The notes: generated by a model from the sequence alone, not told the origin. 64,000 nt of DNA from Planctomycetota bacterium (GCA_020831805.1 JAFIFX010000005.1:1-64000); one strand, 5' to 3'; positions 16,703 to 26,001 are shown, counted from the stretch's first letter. Numbers and translations: made by a program.

Positions 16703-17747
16703 GGCGGGTTCTCCAGAATGGCCGCCTGGACGGCGGGGGGATCGGGCGGAGCGGCTCGTCGTGCCGGACCTTCCACGCGACGCAAAGCAGAGCCCCAGCG
16801 GTGACCGCGCTGGCGCGCACGCTGGTCCCCTCGACCACGAAACTGTCCAGGAGCGAGCCGACAATGAGCGTCCAGCCGTCCACGAGCACGAACAGCATGA
16901 GCTTGAAAGGCAGCGAGATCATCACCGGGGGGAGCATCATCATGCTCATGCTGATGAGCAGGCTGGCGATCACCATGTCGATCACGAGGAACGGCAGGTA
17001 GACGCGGAATCCCATCAGGAACGCCGTCTTGAGTTCGCTGAGCATGTAGGCGGGGACGAGCGAGATCGTGCTGATGTCCTCCCGGGTCATGTTCTGCGGC
17101 TCGGAGGTGTCGACGCCCTGGTAGTTGAGCACCATGTAGAGGCTGGACCAGTTCCCGGTGGCTTCGATCTGATCGAACATGAAGTCACGGACGGGCTGGA
17201 CGCCGCGCTCCCAGAGCACATCGACGGAGCGGATCTCGCCCTGCTGGTAGGGCACGACCGCCTCGGCCCAGACGCGGTCGATGGTCGGCTTCATCACCAG
17301 GGCGGTCATGAACAGGGCCAGCCCGGTGATGACCTGCGCGGGCGGCAGCGACTGGGTGCCCATCGCCTGACGCAGTAGGGCCAGCACGACCATGATGCGG
17401 ACGAAGCTGGTGGTCATCAGCATGATCGACGGGACCAACGCGACCACCGTCAGCAGCAGCATGATGTTGATCGCCACCGACAGGCCGGGGCCGTCGTCCG
17501 TGATCGGCTCGCCCGGCACCGCGGGCGGGCGGAAGGCCGAGCCGAGGTCGGATGCGCCGCCCATCACGGCCCCGGCATCGCCGAGCGCCCGGAGCGGGTT
17601 GAAGTTCGGCTCGGCGCCGACCGGGGCGCGGGTCGCCGGGGCGGACACGCCCGCGTCGGCCGGGCTGGGGCCCAGAGACTGGGCCGTCGCCGCGGGCGAG
17701 GCCAGCACAAGGAGGCAAGCCAAGATGGTCAGGCCGCGTCGGATCAC
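16692..17747 (-). CDS. fliP: Flagellar export gate protein FliP
   Basis: Export gate core subunit, 351 residues. It has a signal-like start (MIRRGLTILACLLVLASPAATAQS), then a Pro/Ala-rich periplasmic segment to about residue 85. The PF00813 core follows: LTVVALVPSIMLMTTSFVRIMVVLALLRQAMGTQ, ALFMTALVMKPTIDRVW, and ISLVPAYMLSELKTAFLMGFRVYLPFLVIDMVIASLLISMSMMMLPP. About 45 extra C-terminal residues (basic, RRPFWRTRRDR) extend beyond the usual end and into the fliQ start. GTG start overlapping the fliO stop by 4 bp. Confidence 0.96.
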   Translation of the reverse strand: MIRRGLTILACLLVLASPAATAQSLGPSPADAGVSAPATRAPVGAEPNFNPLRALGDAGAVMGGASDLGSAFRPPAVPGEPITDDGPGLSVAINIMLLLTVVALVPSIMLMTTSFVRIMVVLALLRQAMGTQSLPPAQVITGLALFMTALVMKPTIDRVWAEAVVPYQQGEIRSVDVLWERGVQPVRDFMFDQIEATGNWSSLYMVLNYQGVDTSEPQNMTREDISTISLVPAYMLSELKTAFLMGFRVYLPFLVIDMVIASLLISMSMMMLPPVMISLPFKLMLFVLVDGWTLIVGSLLDSFVVEGTSVRASAVTAGALLCVAWKVRHDEPLRPIPPPSRRPFWRTRRDR

Positions 17748-18529
17748 CGGCCACCCCCCCCGGCTGCGGTTCGCATGGCTTCCAGGCGCTGGCGGATGGT
17801 CGCGGGCATCTGACGATCGGCGTGGGTGTCCGGCCGGGTGCGGACCCGCACCGGCTCGGATCGATCGTCCCAGTCGGGCTGGTCATCGAACTCCCGCAGG
17901 GTGCGCTCGAAGGAGCGGGCGATGGATTCACCCGCCTCGTCACGCGCCTTGACGAGCACGGACGCGACATCCTCGGGGTCGTCGAGCTCACACAGCACCG
18001 CCATCCTGCCGCCCGAGGAGCGGGTTCCGGCGGACATCGAGCAGAGCAGTACCCGGCGGTCGAAACGCAGCACCACCAGGGTCTGGCGCGCCGCGATGGG
18101 GTACCGGGCGAGGACCTCGACGATGCCCGCGGGGGCCCGGCCGCCCGCGCCGACCGAGCCGGCCAGCCCGCCGGACATCCGGGATGCCTTGCGGAACACC
18201 CACGAGAGCGCGAGGATCAGCAGGAGCACGCCGCCGAGCGCGGTGACGGTGCGGACGAAGCCGACGCCGCCTGCGCGGGGTTCGGCGTTGGGGTTGACCA
18301 GCGGGGTTTGCGGACGCGGGTCGGGTGGCGGAGCGCCGAGCGGCGTGCGTGTCGGTTCCTGCGAAGCGGACGGGGATGAAACGGTCTGGGCTTCGGCCTG
18401 CATCGGGGCCGGATCCCGCCCGGGAACATCGCCCAGCCCCGGCCCGATCTGGGCGACGGCGGGCAGAGCGACCAGGAGGACGCCCAAAGAGAGAATGCGG
18501 CTGACGGGGGTCTGGATCATGGGCGCCAT
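17744..18529 (-). CDS. fliO: Flagellar export assembly protein FliO
   Basis: A 261-residue protein with a signal-like N-terminus, a Pro-rich periplasmic linker and a transmembrane helix near 92-110 (TVTALGGVLLLILALSWVFRK). It is followed by a small cytoplasmic domain with the FliO pattern ARYPIAARQTLVVLRFDRRVLLCSM. FliO helps FliP oligomerise. The acidic and basic C-terminal tail (DWDDRSEPVRVRTRPDTHADRQMP) is specific to this lineage. Position between fliN and fliP supports the call. Confidence 0.87.
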   Translation of the reverse strand: MAPMIQTPVSRILSLGVLLVALPAVAQIGPGLGDVPGRDPAPMQAEAQTVSSPSASQEPTRTPLGAPPPDPRPQTPLVNPNAEPRAGGVGFVRTVTALGGVLLLILALSWVFRKASRMSGGLAGSVGAGGRAPAGIVEVLARYPIAARQTLVVLRFDRRVLLCSMSAGTRSSGGRMAVLCELDDPEDVASVLVKARDEAGESIARSFERTLREFDDQPDWDDRSEPVRVRTRPDTHADRQMPATIRQRLEAMRTAAGGGGR

Positions 18530-18595
18530 CCTGGCGGTTTACAGGCGGCTCCGCCGCCCGGTGGGTCTGGGCTAGGTCCGGGCACGCCGGATGGG

Positions 18596-19204
18596 TCAGT
18601 TCTTCGTCTCGGCCCCCGGGTCGAGGATCTCGTTGATGCGGACGCAGAAGTTGTCGTTGAGCACGAGCACCTCGCCGCGAGCGACATGCCGGTCGTTCAC
18701 GAACACATCCACCGGATCGCCGGCGAGCTTGTCGAGCTCCACGACCGCGCCGTCGCCGAGCTGGAGCACGTCTTCGACATACATCCGGGTGCGGCCGAGC
18801 TCGATCCGCACTTGCAGCTGGACATCGGAGAGCAGGTCAAGGGTTTCCTTCTTGCCCTTGGTCAGCGAGGCGCCGAGATCCTGAAAACTGAAGGCCGACG
18901 CCGCGGAGGCATCCGGCTTGCCCGCCGCCGACGCGGGCTTGGGCGTTCCGGGCGCTGAGCCGGCGGCCGCCGCGTCAACGCCGGATTTGACCTGGTTGAT
19001 CGCGGCCATGGCCGCGGCGAGCGCGGCTTCGGAAGCGGGGTCGGCATCGGGGGAAGACTCGATGTCCTTGGCCGCCCGGGCGGCGGTCTCGCCGACCTCC
19101 TCAACGGCATCCTCGGCCGACTCGGCGGGTGAATCACCCGGGTTCGGCGCGTCCGGCTGGGGGTCGGGCTGGTCGTTCTGGTCTTTGGGCTCTTCTTGGG
19201 CCAT
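18596..19204 (-). CDS. fliN: Flagellar motor switch protein FliN (long form)
   Basis: C-ring component. The C-terminal SpoA domain (about residues 115-195) is typical: LDLLSDVQLQVRIELGRTRMYVEDVLQLGDGAVVELDKLAGDPVDVFVNDRHVARGEV, then LNDNFCVRI. The N-terminal half (residues 1-110) is a long acidic Ala/Pro/Asp-rich extension, making 202 aa against about 137 in E. coli. Start at ATG 19204. It follows fliL with a 155-bp gap exactly where fliM usually lies. CCGATAAG at 19262-19269 (minus) in that gap may belong to a promoter. Confidence 0.93.
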   Translation of the reverse strand: MAQEEPKDQNDQPDPQPDAPNPGDSPAESAEDAVEEVGETAARAAKDIESSPDADPASEAALAAAMAAINQVKSGVDAAAAGSAPGTPKPASAAGKPDASAASAFSFQDLGASLTKGKKETLDLLSDVQLQVRIELGRTRMYVEDVLQLGDGAVVELDKLAGDPVDVFVNDRHVARGEVLVLNDNFCVRINEILDPGAETKN

Positions 19205-19359
19205 GGCGCTCTCCCGGCATCCTGCTCGGCGCACGAAACGGCGAGGGCCGATCCTCGGCCTGTCCGCTTATCGGTCCGGGGGAGCGGGGTGGCTCCAACT
19301 TTGCGCCAGATCGCGCGGAGATGGCACGGACGCGCAAGTTCTGCCGAGCCTCATCTGGA

Positions 19360-19875
19360 TCAAGCGTCCGCCGGGAAGCCCTTGCACTCGGAGATGATCA
19401 CCCGCTCCACGCGGGGGATGCCGTCCGGGTCGGTGCCGAAGATCTCGTTGATATAGGTGGTGACCTGGCGCTGGATGGTCTCCAGGCCCGGCTCTCGCAG
19501 GTGCCGGTCGTGGGCACGACGGAAGATCAGGGCGATGCCTTCCTTGATCGTGGCCTGATCGCGTTCCTGGATCCGCCGGACCTCGGCGACATTCTTCTGG
19601 CGGACCCGAAGGAAGATCTCGACCCGCCACTCCCAGACCCGCCCGGTCTGCATGTTCTGGAAGGTGTCGTTGACCAGCAGCACCTCGACCGGGGCGTGCT
19701 CGCCGGCCATTTCCTCGCCGAAGAGTTCGGCCTGCGCGGCGGACGGCCCGCCCCCGAGGAGCTTGACCGCGCCGATCACGACAACCGCCTCGAGCAGCAT
19801 GATGCCCGCGATGACGACCGGGAGCTTCTTGCCCTTCTTCTCGCCCGACTGGTTGTTGCTGCCCTCTTCTGCCAT
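19360..19875 (-). CDS. fliL: Flagellar basal body protein FliL
   Basis: A 171-residue inner-membrane protein associated with the stator. A basic cytoplasmic start (GEKKGKKLPVV) precedes one transmembrane helix (about 18-41). The periplasmic SPFH-like domain follows, with RVEIFLRVRQKNVAEVRRIQERDQATIKEGIALIF and the FliL ending REPGLETIQRQVTTYINEIFG...VIISECKGFPADA. ATG start with GGAGC upstream. Lies between motB and fliN. Confidence 0.94.
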   Translation of the reverse strand: MAEEGSNNQSGEKKGKKLPVVIAGIMLLEAVVVIGAVKLLGGGPSAAQAELFGEEMAGEHAPVEVLLVNDTFQNMQTGRVWEWRVEIFLRVRQKNVAEVRRIQERDQATIKEGIALIFRRAHDRHLREPGLETIQRQVTTYINEIFGTDPDGIPRVERVIISECKGFPADA

Positions 19876-19893
19876 GGGACGCTCCAGGGGTGG

Positions 19894-20640
19894 TCAGTTA
19901 CCCGAGCCTGTGAAGTTCGGGTCCGGGTGGACCTGCTCGATCGTCCGGCCGGACTGATAGATCTGAACTCGGCGATTCACGCCGTCGTCTTGCCCCGGCC
20001 CCGCCGCGAGGACCATGGGTTCGTGGTCGCCTGCCGACTCAGTCCGCAAGATCGCGGCGTCCACGCCGCATTCTCGGACGAGGAAGTCCGTGACGGCGTT
20101 GGCCCGACGGAAGGCCAGCTCGTCGTGGCTGTAGCCCTGGCGGCGGTCCTCCATGCCCCAGGCGTGGCCGACGACCCGGGTGATGTACCGCAGGCCCCGG
20201 ATCTTGGGCGCGACCTCGTTGCGGAGCATCTCCCGCCCGGTGCGGCTCAGATCGGCGCTGCCGGGCTCGAAGATGATGGAGCCGCCGATGGCGTGCAGCG
20301 CGCCCTCCTGGATGATGGCCGACTTGTCCTGGCGCCCGACGACGGAGGGGTCGATGTCCTCCTGGGTGTTGCGGAGATCGCCGTCCCGCTTGGCCTTTTC
20401 GCGGAAGAAGTTGACCATCGAGTTGTTGGTCGAGTCGCGGACCTGGCTGACGCCCATGCCGCCCTGGACGCCGAGCGCCTCCTTGATGGCGTCGAGCACC
20501 TTCTGGTACTCGCGGGGCTGCTTGAGTTCCGAGAACGCGGCGAGGAGGATGAAGAAGGTCAGCAGCAGCGACATGAGGTCGCCATAGGTGACGACCCATT
20601 CCGGGACCTCCGCCTTGGGGCGCGGCTTGCGTTTGGCCAC
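19894..20640 (-). CDS. motB: Flagellar stator protein MotB
   Basis: Stator subunit. The N-terminal transmembrane helix holds the proton/ion-binding aspartate D21 (VPEWVVTYGDLMSLLLTFFILLAAF). The OmpA-like peptidoglycan-binding domain covers about residues 120-235 (IIFEPGSADLSRTGREMLRNEVAP, VVGHAWG, FRRANAVTDFLVRECG, VNRRVQIY). GTG start with AGGAG 8 nt upstream; 13 bp after motA. 248 residues, normal length. Confidence 0.96.
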   Translation of the reverse strand: MAKRKPRPKAEVPEWVVTYGDLMSLLLTFFILLAAFSELKQPREYQKVLDAIKEALGVQGGMGVSQVRDSTNNSMVNFFREKAKRDGDLRNTQEDIDPSVVGRQDKSAIIQEGALHAIGGSIIFEPGSADLSRTGREMLRNEVAPKIRGLRYITRVVGHAWGMEDRRQGYSHDELAFRRANAVTDFLVRECGVDAAILRTESAGDHEPMVLAAGPGQDDGVNRRVQIYQSGRTIEQVHPDPNFTGSGN

Positions 20641-20653
20641 GAGCGGGCTCCTC

Positions 20654-21433
20654 TCAGGCGGCCTCGGCCGCCATGATCTCGGCCCTGCGGCTCGGGGGCA
20701 GATAGGTCAGAAGCTTGCTCTCGACCACGCGCGGGTTGTCGCCGGACTGGATCGCCATGACGCCGGCGATGATGATGGTCTTGAGCAGGACCTCTTCCTG
20801 GTCCTTGAAGTACAGCTTGTCGCTGATCGGGCTGGCGAACGCGTTGGCGATGACCGCGCCGTAGAGGGTGGTGATCAGCGCGATGGCCATGGCCGGGCCG
20901 ATGGACGAGGGATCATCCATCGACGCGAGCATGAAGATCAGGCCGAGCAGGGTCCCGATCATGCCGAACGCCGGGGCGTACTTGGCGAACTGATCGAGGA
21001 CCATCTTGCCCTGCATGTGGCGTTCCATCAGGCCCTCGAGCTCGGTCTCCATGATGACCTTGATCAGCTCGGGGTCGGTGCCGTCGATGGCCATCTTGAT
21101 GCCGCGGACGATGAACTCGTCCTTCATGTCCTGGACATGGTTCTCGAGGCTGAGGATGCCCTCGCGGCGGGCGATCTCGGCGTACTTGACCAGATCACGG
21201 ATGGCCTCGGCGGGATCGGTGTTCTGCCCGAAGATGGCCTTCATCACCAGCTTGGGAAGGGAGAGCGAGCGTGCGAGGGGGAACGCCGCGACCACCGCGC
21301 CGATCGAGCCGCCGAAAACGACGATCAGCGAGGGGATGTTGATCAGTCCGAGGGGGTTACCGCCGCCCAGAATGATGGCCACCGTCACCGCGATGAACGC
21401 AACGCACAGGCCGATGATGGTGCCAAAGTCCAC
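20654..21433 (-). CDS. motA: Flagellar stator protein MotA
   Basis: The 259-residue stator subunit has four transmembrane helices and the family patterns DFGTIIGLCVAFIAVTVAIILGG, LINIPSLIVVFGGSIGAVVAAFPL and GMIGTLLGLIFMLASMDDPSSIGPAMAIALITTLYGAVIANAFASPISDKL. Start placed at GTG 21433 (VDFGTIIGL), with GGGAGGT about 7 nt upstream; longer frames add a non-conserved extension. First of the motA-motB-fliL set, after flbD with a 132-bp gap. Confidence 0.95.
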   Translation of the reverse strand: MDFGTIIGLCVAFIAVTVAIILGGGNPLGLINIPSLIVVFGGSIGAVVAAFPLARSLSLPKLVMKAIFGQNTDPAEAIRDLVKYAEIARREGILSLENHVQDMKDEFIVRGIKMAIDGTDPELIKVIMETELEGLMERHMQGKMVLDQFAKYAPAFGMIGTLLGLIFMLASMDDPSSIGPAMAIALITTLYGAVIANAFASPISDKLYFKDQEEVLLKTIIIAGVMAIQSGDNPRVVESKLLTYLPPSRRAEIMAAEAA

Positions 21434-21565
21434 GGGCCGACCTCCCTGACTCGCCCGGAACAGACCGGACGCGGCCGTGCGCTTCATCGGCCCCCGGAGG
21501 ATGGTTCTTGACGCGGGGAACGCGGTTCCTGGGCGTTCGCGGCCGTCAGTCGGCACAACCGGGTG

Positions 21566-21763
21566 TCAGGTCGGCGGGGTCACCGCCCGGAGCAGGCGTC
21601 CGTACTCGATCACGCGGGCCACGATCTCCTTGACGGATTCTCGGACGATCAGGTGTTCCCCGGTGACCAGCGTGATGACCGTGTCGGGATTCTGCTCGAC
21701 GGTGCGGATCAGGTCCGCGTTGAGCACGAACGGCTGGTTGTTCAGTCGGGTCACGCTGATCAT
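21566..21763 (-). CDS. flbD: Flagellar FlbD family protein
   Basis: A 65-residue protein of the FlbD/SwrD family, which in Bacillus boosts stator power and sits between flgE and motA/fliL genes as it does here. Signature: MISVTRLNNQPFVLNADLIRTVEQNPDTVITLVTGEHLIVRESVKEIV. ATG start. A GCCGATAA motif formed by the flgE stop region (21811-21818, minus) lies 48 bp upstream. Confidence 0.92.
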   Translation of the reverse strand: MISVTRLNNQPFVLNADLIRTVEQNPDTVITLVTGEHLIVRESVKEIVARVIEYGRLLRAVTPPT

Positions 21764-21810
21764 CGGCTCGTCCGTCTGGGTGATTCCGGCCGGCGGCGCC
21801 GGCTCCGAGG

Positions 21811-23544
21811 TTATCGGCCAAGCACCAGGAGCTGCTGCATCAGTTCGTCCGCCGTGCGGATGACCCGCGAGGAGGCCGAGTAGCCGGTCGAGGTCAGGAT
21901 CATCTGTGTGAACTCTTCCCCGAGATCCACATTGGACATCTCCAACGCGCCGGCGATGATCAGGCCCGATCCGAGCGTGCCCGGGGCGGCGACTACGGCG
22001 GGCCCGGAGTTGGGACCCGTCTCGAACAGGTTGCCGCCCGCGTCGATCAGACCCTCGGGGTTGGTGAAGTTGGCCAGAACCACCTTGCCCAGCGTCCGGG
22101 TCGCGCCGTTCGAGAACCGCCCGACGATCGTGCCGTCATCGCCGACGCCGAAGGCGCTCAGCGTGCCGGGGGGCAGGCCGTCCCAGTAGACGCCCTGCAT
22201 CGCGCTCTTGGTCGCCGTGGAGGTCAGTTGGCCGGCGCTGTCAAGGAAGCTCAGCGAGAAACTCAGCGGCTGGTTGGCGCCGGTGTTGTTGCGGTCGATG
22301 GTGACATTGATCTCGGAGTTGCCCGGATCGATCTGGCCCTGGGTGTTGAACCGCAGCAGGCCGTTGCCCAGCGCGATCGCCAGGTCGGTGTCGTCCTCGG
22401 ACTCGAGGTAGTAGCGCCAAACGGGCCCGCTGTTGGGTGTTTCCTCGAGCACCATGGTGACATCGAAAGTCACCGACGCACCGAGCGAGTCGTACACCAC
22501 CATCGTCGTTCGGACGGACTCGCCGTCCGACGCGTGGGCCTTGTCGGTGTTGAACGCCGGGCCGCGGGAGACCCCGGCCGCGTCGAGCACCACCAGGTCA
22601 CCCGGGCGGATGCGCAGATCGTTCTCCGCGCCGGTGTTGCCGACGATTGAGATGATGCCGGTGGCCGGATCCACGGTGATGCCCGGGGTCGACCCGTCCG
22701 GGTTCGGGCCGCCGGTCTGCTGGATGCCCATGGCGGCGGTGAGGAAGTCGAGCAGGTCCTGCACGGTCGTCGCGGGAGTGATGTCGAGTTCGGCGGTCGG
22801 CAGGCGGGTGTCGCCCTTGGTCGCGCCGGTGAGGCGGAGCCGCTCGCCGGCCGCGAAGGCGGGCGTGCCCGAGCCCTGGGCGTTGGGATCCTCGATGGCG
22901 GTCAGCGCGGTCCCGGCGGTGATGAAGCCGCCGCCGACCGCGGAGAGGCCGTTGCTCGCGTCGGCGAGCAGGTTGATCAGGCTGCCGCGGGTGGCGATAT
23001 CGCCCTCGGAGTTGAGGTTGCCGGCGATCACCGCGTTCTGGGTGGCCTCGGCGATGGTGCGCTTGCCGATGGGGATATTGATCGGGACGAGCTGGCCCTG
23101 CTGGATGTTGAAGTTCTCATCGGCCATGAAGCCCATGAGCCGCTCGCCGCCCACGGTGATCAGGTTGTCCTCGGGATCCTGGCGGAAGCTGCCGGCGCGG
23201 GTGTAGTAGGTCTGGCCCTCACGCTGCACGACAAAGAAGCCGGATCCGTCGATCGCCATGTCGCGCAGGTCACCCGTCGCCGCGAACGCTCCGTTGTTGA
23301 AGTTGCGCTGGATCCCCGCGACGGCCACGCCGTTGCCGACCTGCCGGGGGTTTGTCCCGCCCATGACTTCCGAGGGCGAAGAGCCAAAAGAGAAGTTGCG
23401 GCTGAAGAGCGACTCGAACATCATCTTCGAGCTTTTGAACGCCGTGGTGTTCACATTCGCGACATTGTTGCCGATGACATCAAGCTTGCGGGCGTGGGCA
23501 TTCAGCCCCGAAAGTCCGGTGAAGAGCGCGGTGGTCGACGCCAT
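21811..23544 (-). CDS. flgE: Flagellar hook protein FlgE
   Basis: The 577-residue hook subunit. N-terminal rod/hook motif: ALFTGLSGLNAHARKLDVIGNNVANVNTTAFKSSKMMFESLFS. A conserved FlgE-N2 region contains AATGDLRDMAIDGSGFFVVQREGQTYYTRAGSF. The variable D2/D3 domain spans about 150-450. The C-terminal helix has SNVDLGEEFTQMILTSTGYSASSRVIRTADELMQQLLVL. ATG with GGAGG upstream. Lies directly after the flagellar operon protein and before flbD. Confidence 0.96.
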   Translation of the reverse strand: MASTTALFTGLSGLNAHARKLDVIGNNVANVNTTAFKSSKMMFESLFSRNFSFGSSPSEVMGGTNPRQVGNGVAVAGIQRNFNNGAFAATGDLRDMAIDGSGFFVVQREGQTYYTRAGSFRQDPEDNLITVGGERLMGFMADENFNIQQGQLVPINIPIGKRTIAEATQNAVIAGNLNSEGDIATRGSLINLLADASNGLSAVGGGFITAGTALTAIEDPNAQGSGTPAFAAGERLRLTGATKGDTRLPTAELDITPATTVQDLLDFLTAAMGIQQTGGPNPDGSTPGITVDPATGIISIVGNTGAENDLRIRPGDLVVLDAAGVSRGPAFNTDKAHASDGESVRTTMVVYDSLGASVTFDVTMVLEETPNSGPVWRYYLESEDDTDLAIALGNGLLRFNTQGQIDPGNSEINVTIDRNNTGANQPLSFSLSFLDSAGQLTSTATKSAMQGVYWDGLPPGTLSAFGVGDDGTIVGRFSNGATRTLGKVVLANFTNPEGLIDAGGNLFETGPNSGPAVVAAPGTLGSGLIIAGALEMSNVDLGEEFTQMILTSTGYSASSRVIRTADELMQQLLVLGR

Positions 23545-23559
23545 GTGAGGCTTCCTCCG

Positions 23560-24042
23560 TCAGGTTGATTCCCGGCCCTCCCGGGCCAGCGTGTGGATCA
23601 GGGACGCGTTTCGCACAACGCGTGCCGGTCCGGACGAGGGCCGCGGCTCTTCGCTCGGGCCGCCTGCGTCCCGGATGACCACGCCGTCGATCCCGGTGAT
23701 CACCTTCTCTTGCGCGTCCGGCGCATCGATGATCGCGCGGGCGTCGACATCGAGCCGGAACATGCGCTCCCCGAGCATCACCAAGGCACGGTCGACCCCC
23801 TCGGCCGCGGCGGCGTCCGCCGCGTCGGACAGGCGGGCGTGGATCGCTTCGTCAACCGACCCGCGGATGGCCGGCGGGATCCGCACCGGAAGGTCGCTGC
23901 GCACCGAACCGGCGGCGGCTCGGTCAAGCAGGCCGGGGAAGTCGAGCGTGGTGCGCCCAGGCGGGGCCTGCGGATCGGGCGAACCCACCGGACGCACGCC
24001 GCCGGCGAGCAAACGCAGCAGGCTGGGACCATCAGCGCCCAT
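23560..24042 (-). CDS. Flagellar operon protein (TIGR02530/DUF3766-like)
   Basis: A 160-residue protein lying between flgD and flgE, where Firmicutes and related operons carry a small conserved flagellar operon protein. The core segment (IHARLSDAADAAAAEGVDRALVMLGERMFRLDVDARAIIDA, then EKVITGIDGVVIRD) matches the pattern of that family, which has a KG-SLVL...VSV...VIT core. Around it are Pro-rich and Ser-rich extensions. ATG start, 3 bp after flgD. Function in hook assembly is inferred from position; the family role is poorly known. Confidence 0.7.
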   Translation of the reverse strand: MGADGPSLLRLLAGGVRPVGSPDPQAPPGRTTLDFPGLLDRAAAGSVRSDLPVRIPPAIRGSVDEAIHARLSDAADAAAAEGVDRALVMLGERMFRLDVDARAIIDAPDAQEKVITGIDGVVIRDAGGPSEEPRPSSGPARVVRNASLIHTLAREGREST

Positions 24043-24045
24043 GGC

Positions 24046-24645
24046 TCAGCGGCCCGGCGCGCCCGCGGGACCAACCAGCTTCTCCTGCTTGGGGGCGCTC
24101 GGATTCGATGGCCCGACCGGCGTGACGTCGCCCGGACCGACAGGGCGATGCGCGTTGCCGCCCGGTCCGGGGGGGGCCGGGTCAACCGGATCGGTCGGTC
24201 CGGGCGGGTTGGTCGGGTCCGTCGGGCCGGGCGGGTTGAGCGGCCCGACGATTTCGTCAACCTGCGAGAAGAACATGCGCGAGCCATCGAAGAGGTTCAG
24301 CACCGGCCCCTCGGCCGTCTGCGACACCGAGATCACCAGATCGGCCACGCGCCGGTTGTCCAGCGAGATGCCCGAGACAAGGCTGCCGATCAGCCCCGCC
24401 GCGGCGGCCAGCTCGTTCTGGCGCACCAGCGCGGTCAGCTTATTGGTCATCTGCGTGTCAGCCTCGATCGACCGGATCGTTGCGAGCTGCTGGAGCATCG
24501 CCTGCGAGTCGTTGGGCTGGAACGGGTCCTGGTTGGTCAGCTCGGTAAAGATGATCTGGAGGAACTGACCGCTGGTCAGCTCATTGAACGCGCTCGGACC
24601 GACCTGGTTCCGCGGCGCAGACGACGAGAATCCGGAGATGTCCAT
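24046..24645 (-). CDS. flgD: Hook-capping protein FlgD
   Basis: A 199-residue hook cap scaffold. The N-terminal FlgD domain is clear: QFLQIIFTELTNQDPFQPNDSQAMLQQLATIRSIEADTQMTNKL, followed by ELAAAAGLIGSLVSGI. The usual Ig-like C-terminal half is much reduced. Residues about 137-199 are instead Pro/Gly/Asp-rich, with the repeated words PPGPTDPTN and PPGPTDPVD. ATG start; 18 bp after fliK. Confidence 0.9.
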   Translation of the reverse strand: MDISGFSSSAPRNQVGPSAFNELTSGQFLQIIFTELTNQDPFQPNDSQAMLQQLATIRSIEADTQMTNKLTALVRQNELAAAAGLIGSLVSGISLDNRRVADLVISVSQTAEGPVLNLFDGSRMFFSQVDEIVGPLNPPGPTDPTNPPGPTDPVDPAPPGPGGNAHRPVGPGDVTPVGPSNPSAPKQEKLVGPAGAPGR

Positions 24646-24663
24646 GGCTTGCCTCCACCGCGG

Positions 24664-26001
24664 TCAGGCGACCGCGTCGATGCCCAGTTCTGTCCAGATG
24701 CCTTGCGAAGCCCATGCGGGCGACGCGTCGGGATCGGTGTTGTTCGGTTCTTGCCCTGATGAACGGTTCGTGACCCCTGCGGGGTTCGGCCGGCCCTGCG
24801 GGTTCCGCGCGTCGGCGTCGGAGCGGGAGCGGCCCGCCAGGTCCGGCTCGGCCCGCTCGATCTCGATGGACTCGACACGCACGCCGCGGGACTCCAGGGC
24901 CGATCGGAGCGACTCGATGCCGGACTCGAGTGTGCGGCGTGCCGCGTCCGTCGTCGCGCTCATGCTGGCGCGGACCGAGCCCTGGCGTGTTTCCATCCTC
25001 ACGCGGACCTCGCCGAGCTGTTCGGGACGCAGCACGACGGTCATCCGCCCGCCCCCCTGCGTGAGCATCGACGCGAGCCCGCGCTGCACCGCGTTGAGGA
25101 CACGCTGGCCGGTCTCGGAACGAGCCTGCTCCTGGCTCTGCTGCGACTGGGACGCACGTTGACCGGTTTCCGCACGGGCCGTGCCTGCGCGTTCGATGCC
25201 CGCGACCGCCCCTCGGGTCGCCTCGGCCGAACCGGTCAGGCGTTCGAGGCGGGCGACACGCCCGGCTAGCTCCGCGGCAGAAAGCCCTTCGTTTCGCTGC
25301 CCCGACAGGGGCTGGCTTGCCGCGGCCGCCACGCCCGAGCGTGCGGCCTCGGCGGCGCGGGCCGCACCGGCCGCGTCCGATGATGCCGGTTCGAGTGGCT
25401 GATTGCCCGGCGCCGGGTTCGGTCCGGTGATCTGCGGCTGGCCGGGGCCGTTGGTGTTCGTCGGTGCGTTCGCGCCGTTGAGCCGGTTTTCCATCGAATC
25501 CGGCCCGCCGGATCCCCCCGGCTCGCCCGGCCCGGTCACGGTGGCGGAGAGGTGCGGGTTGGGCTGCGTCGCGGTGAGGAGCTGACCGTTCGTCCCCGGG
25601 TGCTTGTCGGGGTCTTTGGGACGGATCATTTCCTGCTTGGCGACCGCGGCGAGGTCGACCTCCGCCGCGTGGGTCAGCTCCCGCGCGATGGCGTCGACGC
25701 CGTACCACCCGGCGTGCCCCGGCGGAGTCTCAGGGTGCTGCTCGGCATCTTCCTCGCCATCGTGCACGGCAGCGTCGGCGTCCGACCCGCCCGCCGCAGC
25801 ATCATGGTCGTCCGCTTCATCCCGGGCGGTTGCCTGGGGCTCGGGCTTGGTTCCATCGGATTCCGGGCGTCCCGAGGCTCGCCCGGCCATCAGTTCACCG
25901 AAGTCGGCACTGATTGCACCTGTGGAGCGCAGGAGCGGCGCGGTCTGGGGCCGCAACTGCGCGAGCATCGGGCTGTGATTCGTCGTCGGGTTCGCCTTCA
26001 T
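24664..26001 (-). CDS. fliK: Hook-length control protein FliK
   Basis: A 445-residue molecular ruler that also triggers the FlhB switch. The long N-terminal part (1-300) is low-complexity Pro/Gly/Ala/Gln/Asp-rich, as in other FliK proteins. The C-terminal Flg_hook domain (about 310-395) has RMTVVLRPEQLGEVRVRMETRQGSVRASMSATTDAARRTLESGIESLRSALESRGVRV. The ATG overlaps the stop of the upstream MotE-like gene by 3-4 bp, indicating coupling. Confidence 0.9.
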   Translation of the reverse strand: MKANPTTNHSPMLAQLRPQTAPLLRSTGAISADFGELMAGRASGRPESDGTKPEPQATARDEADDHDAAAGGSDADAAVHDGEEDAEQHPETPPGHAGWYGVDAIARELTHAAEVDLAAVAKQEMIRPKDPDKHPGTNGQLLTATQPNPHLSATVTGPGEPGGSGGPDSMENRLNGANAPTNTNGPGQPQITGPNPAPGNQPLEPASSDAAGAARAAEAARSGVAAAASQPLSGQRNEGLSAAELAGRVARLERLTGSAEATRGAVAGIERAGTARAETGQRASQSQQSQEQARSETGQRVLNAVQRGLASMLTQGGGRMTVVLRPEQLGEVRVRMETRQGSVRASMSATTDAARRTLESGIESLRSALESRGVRVESIEIERAEPDLAGRSRSDADARNPQGRPNPAGVTNRSSGQEPNNTDPDASPAWASQGIWTELGIDAVA

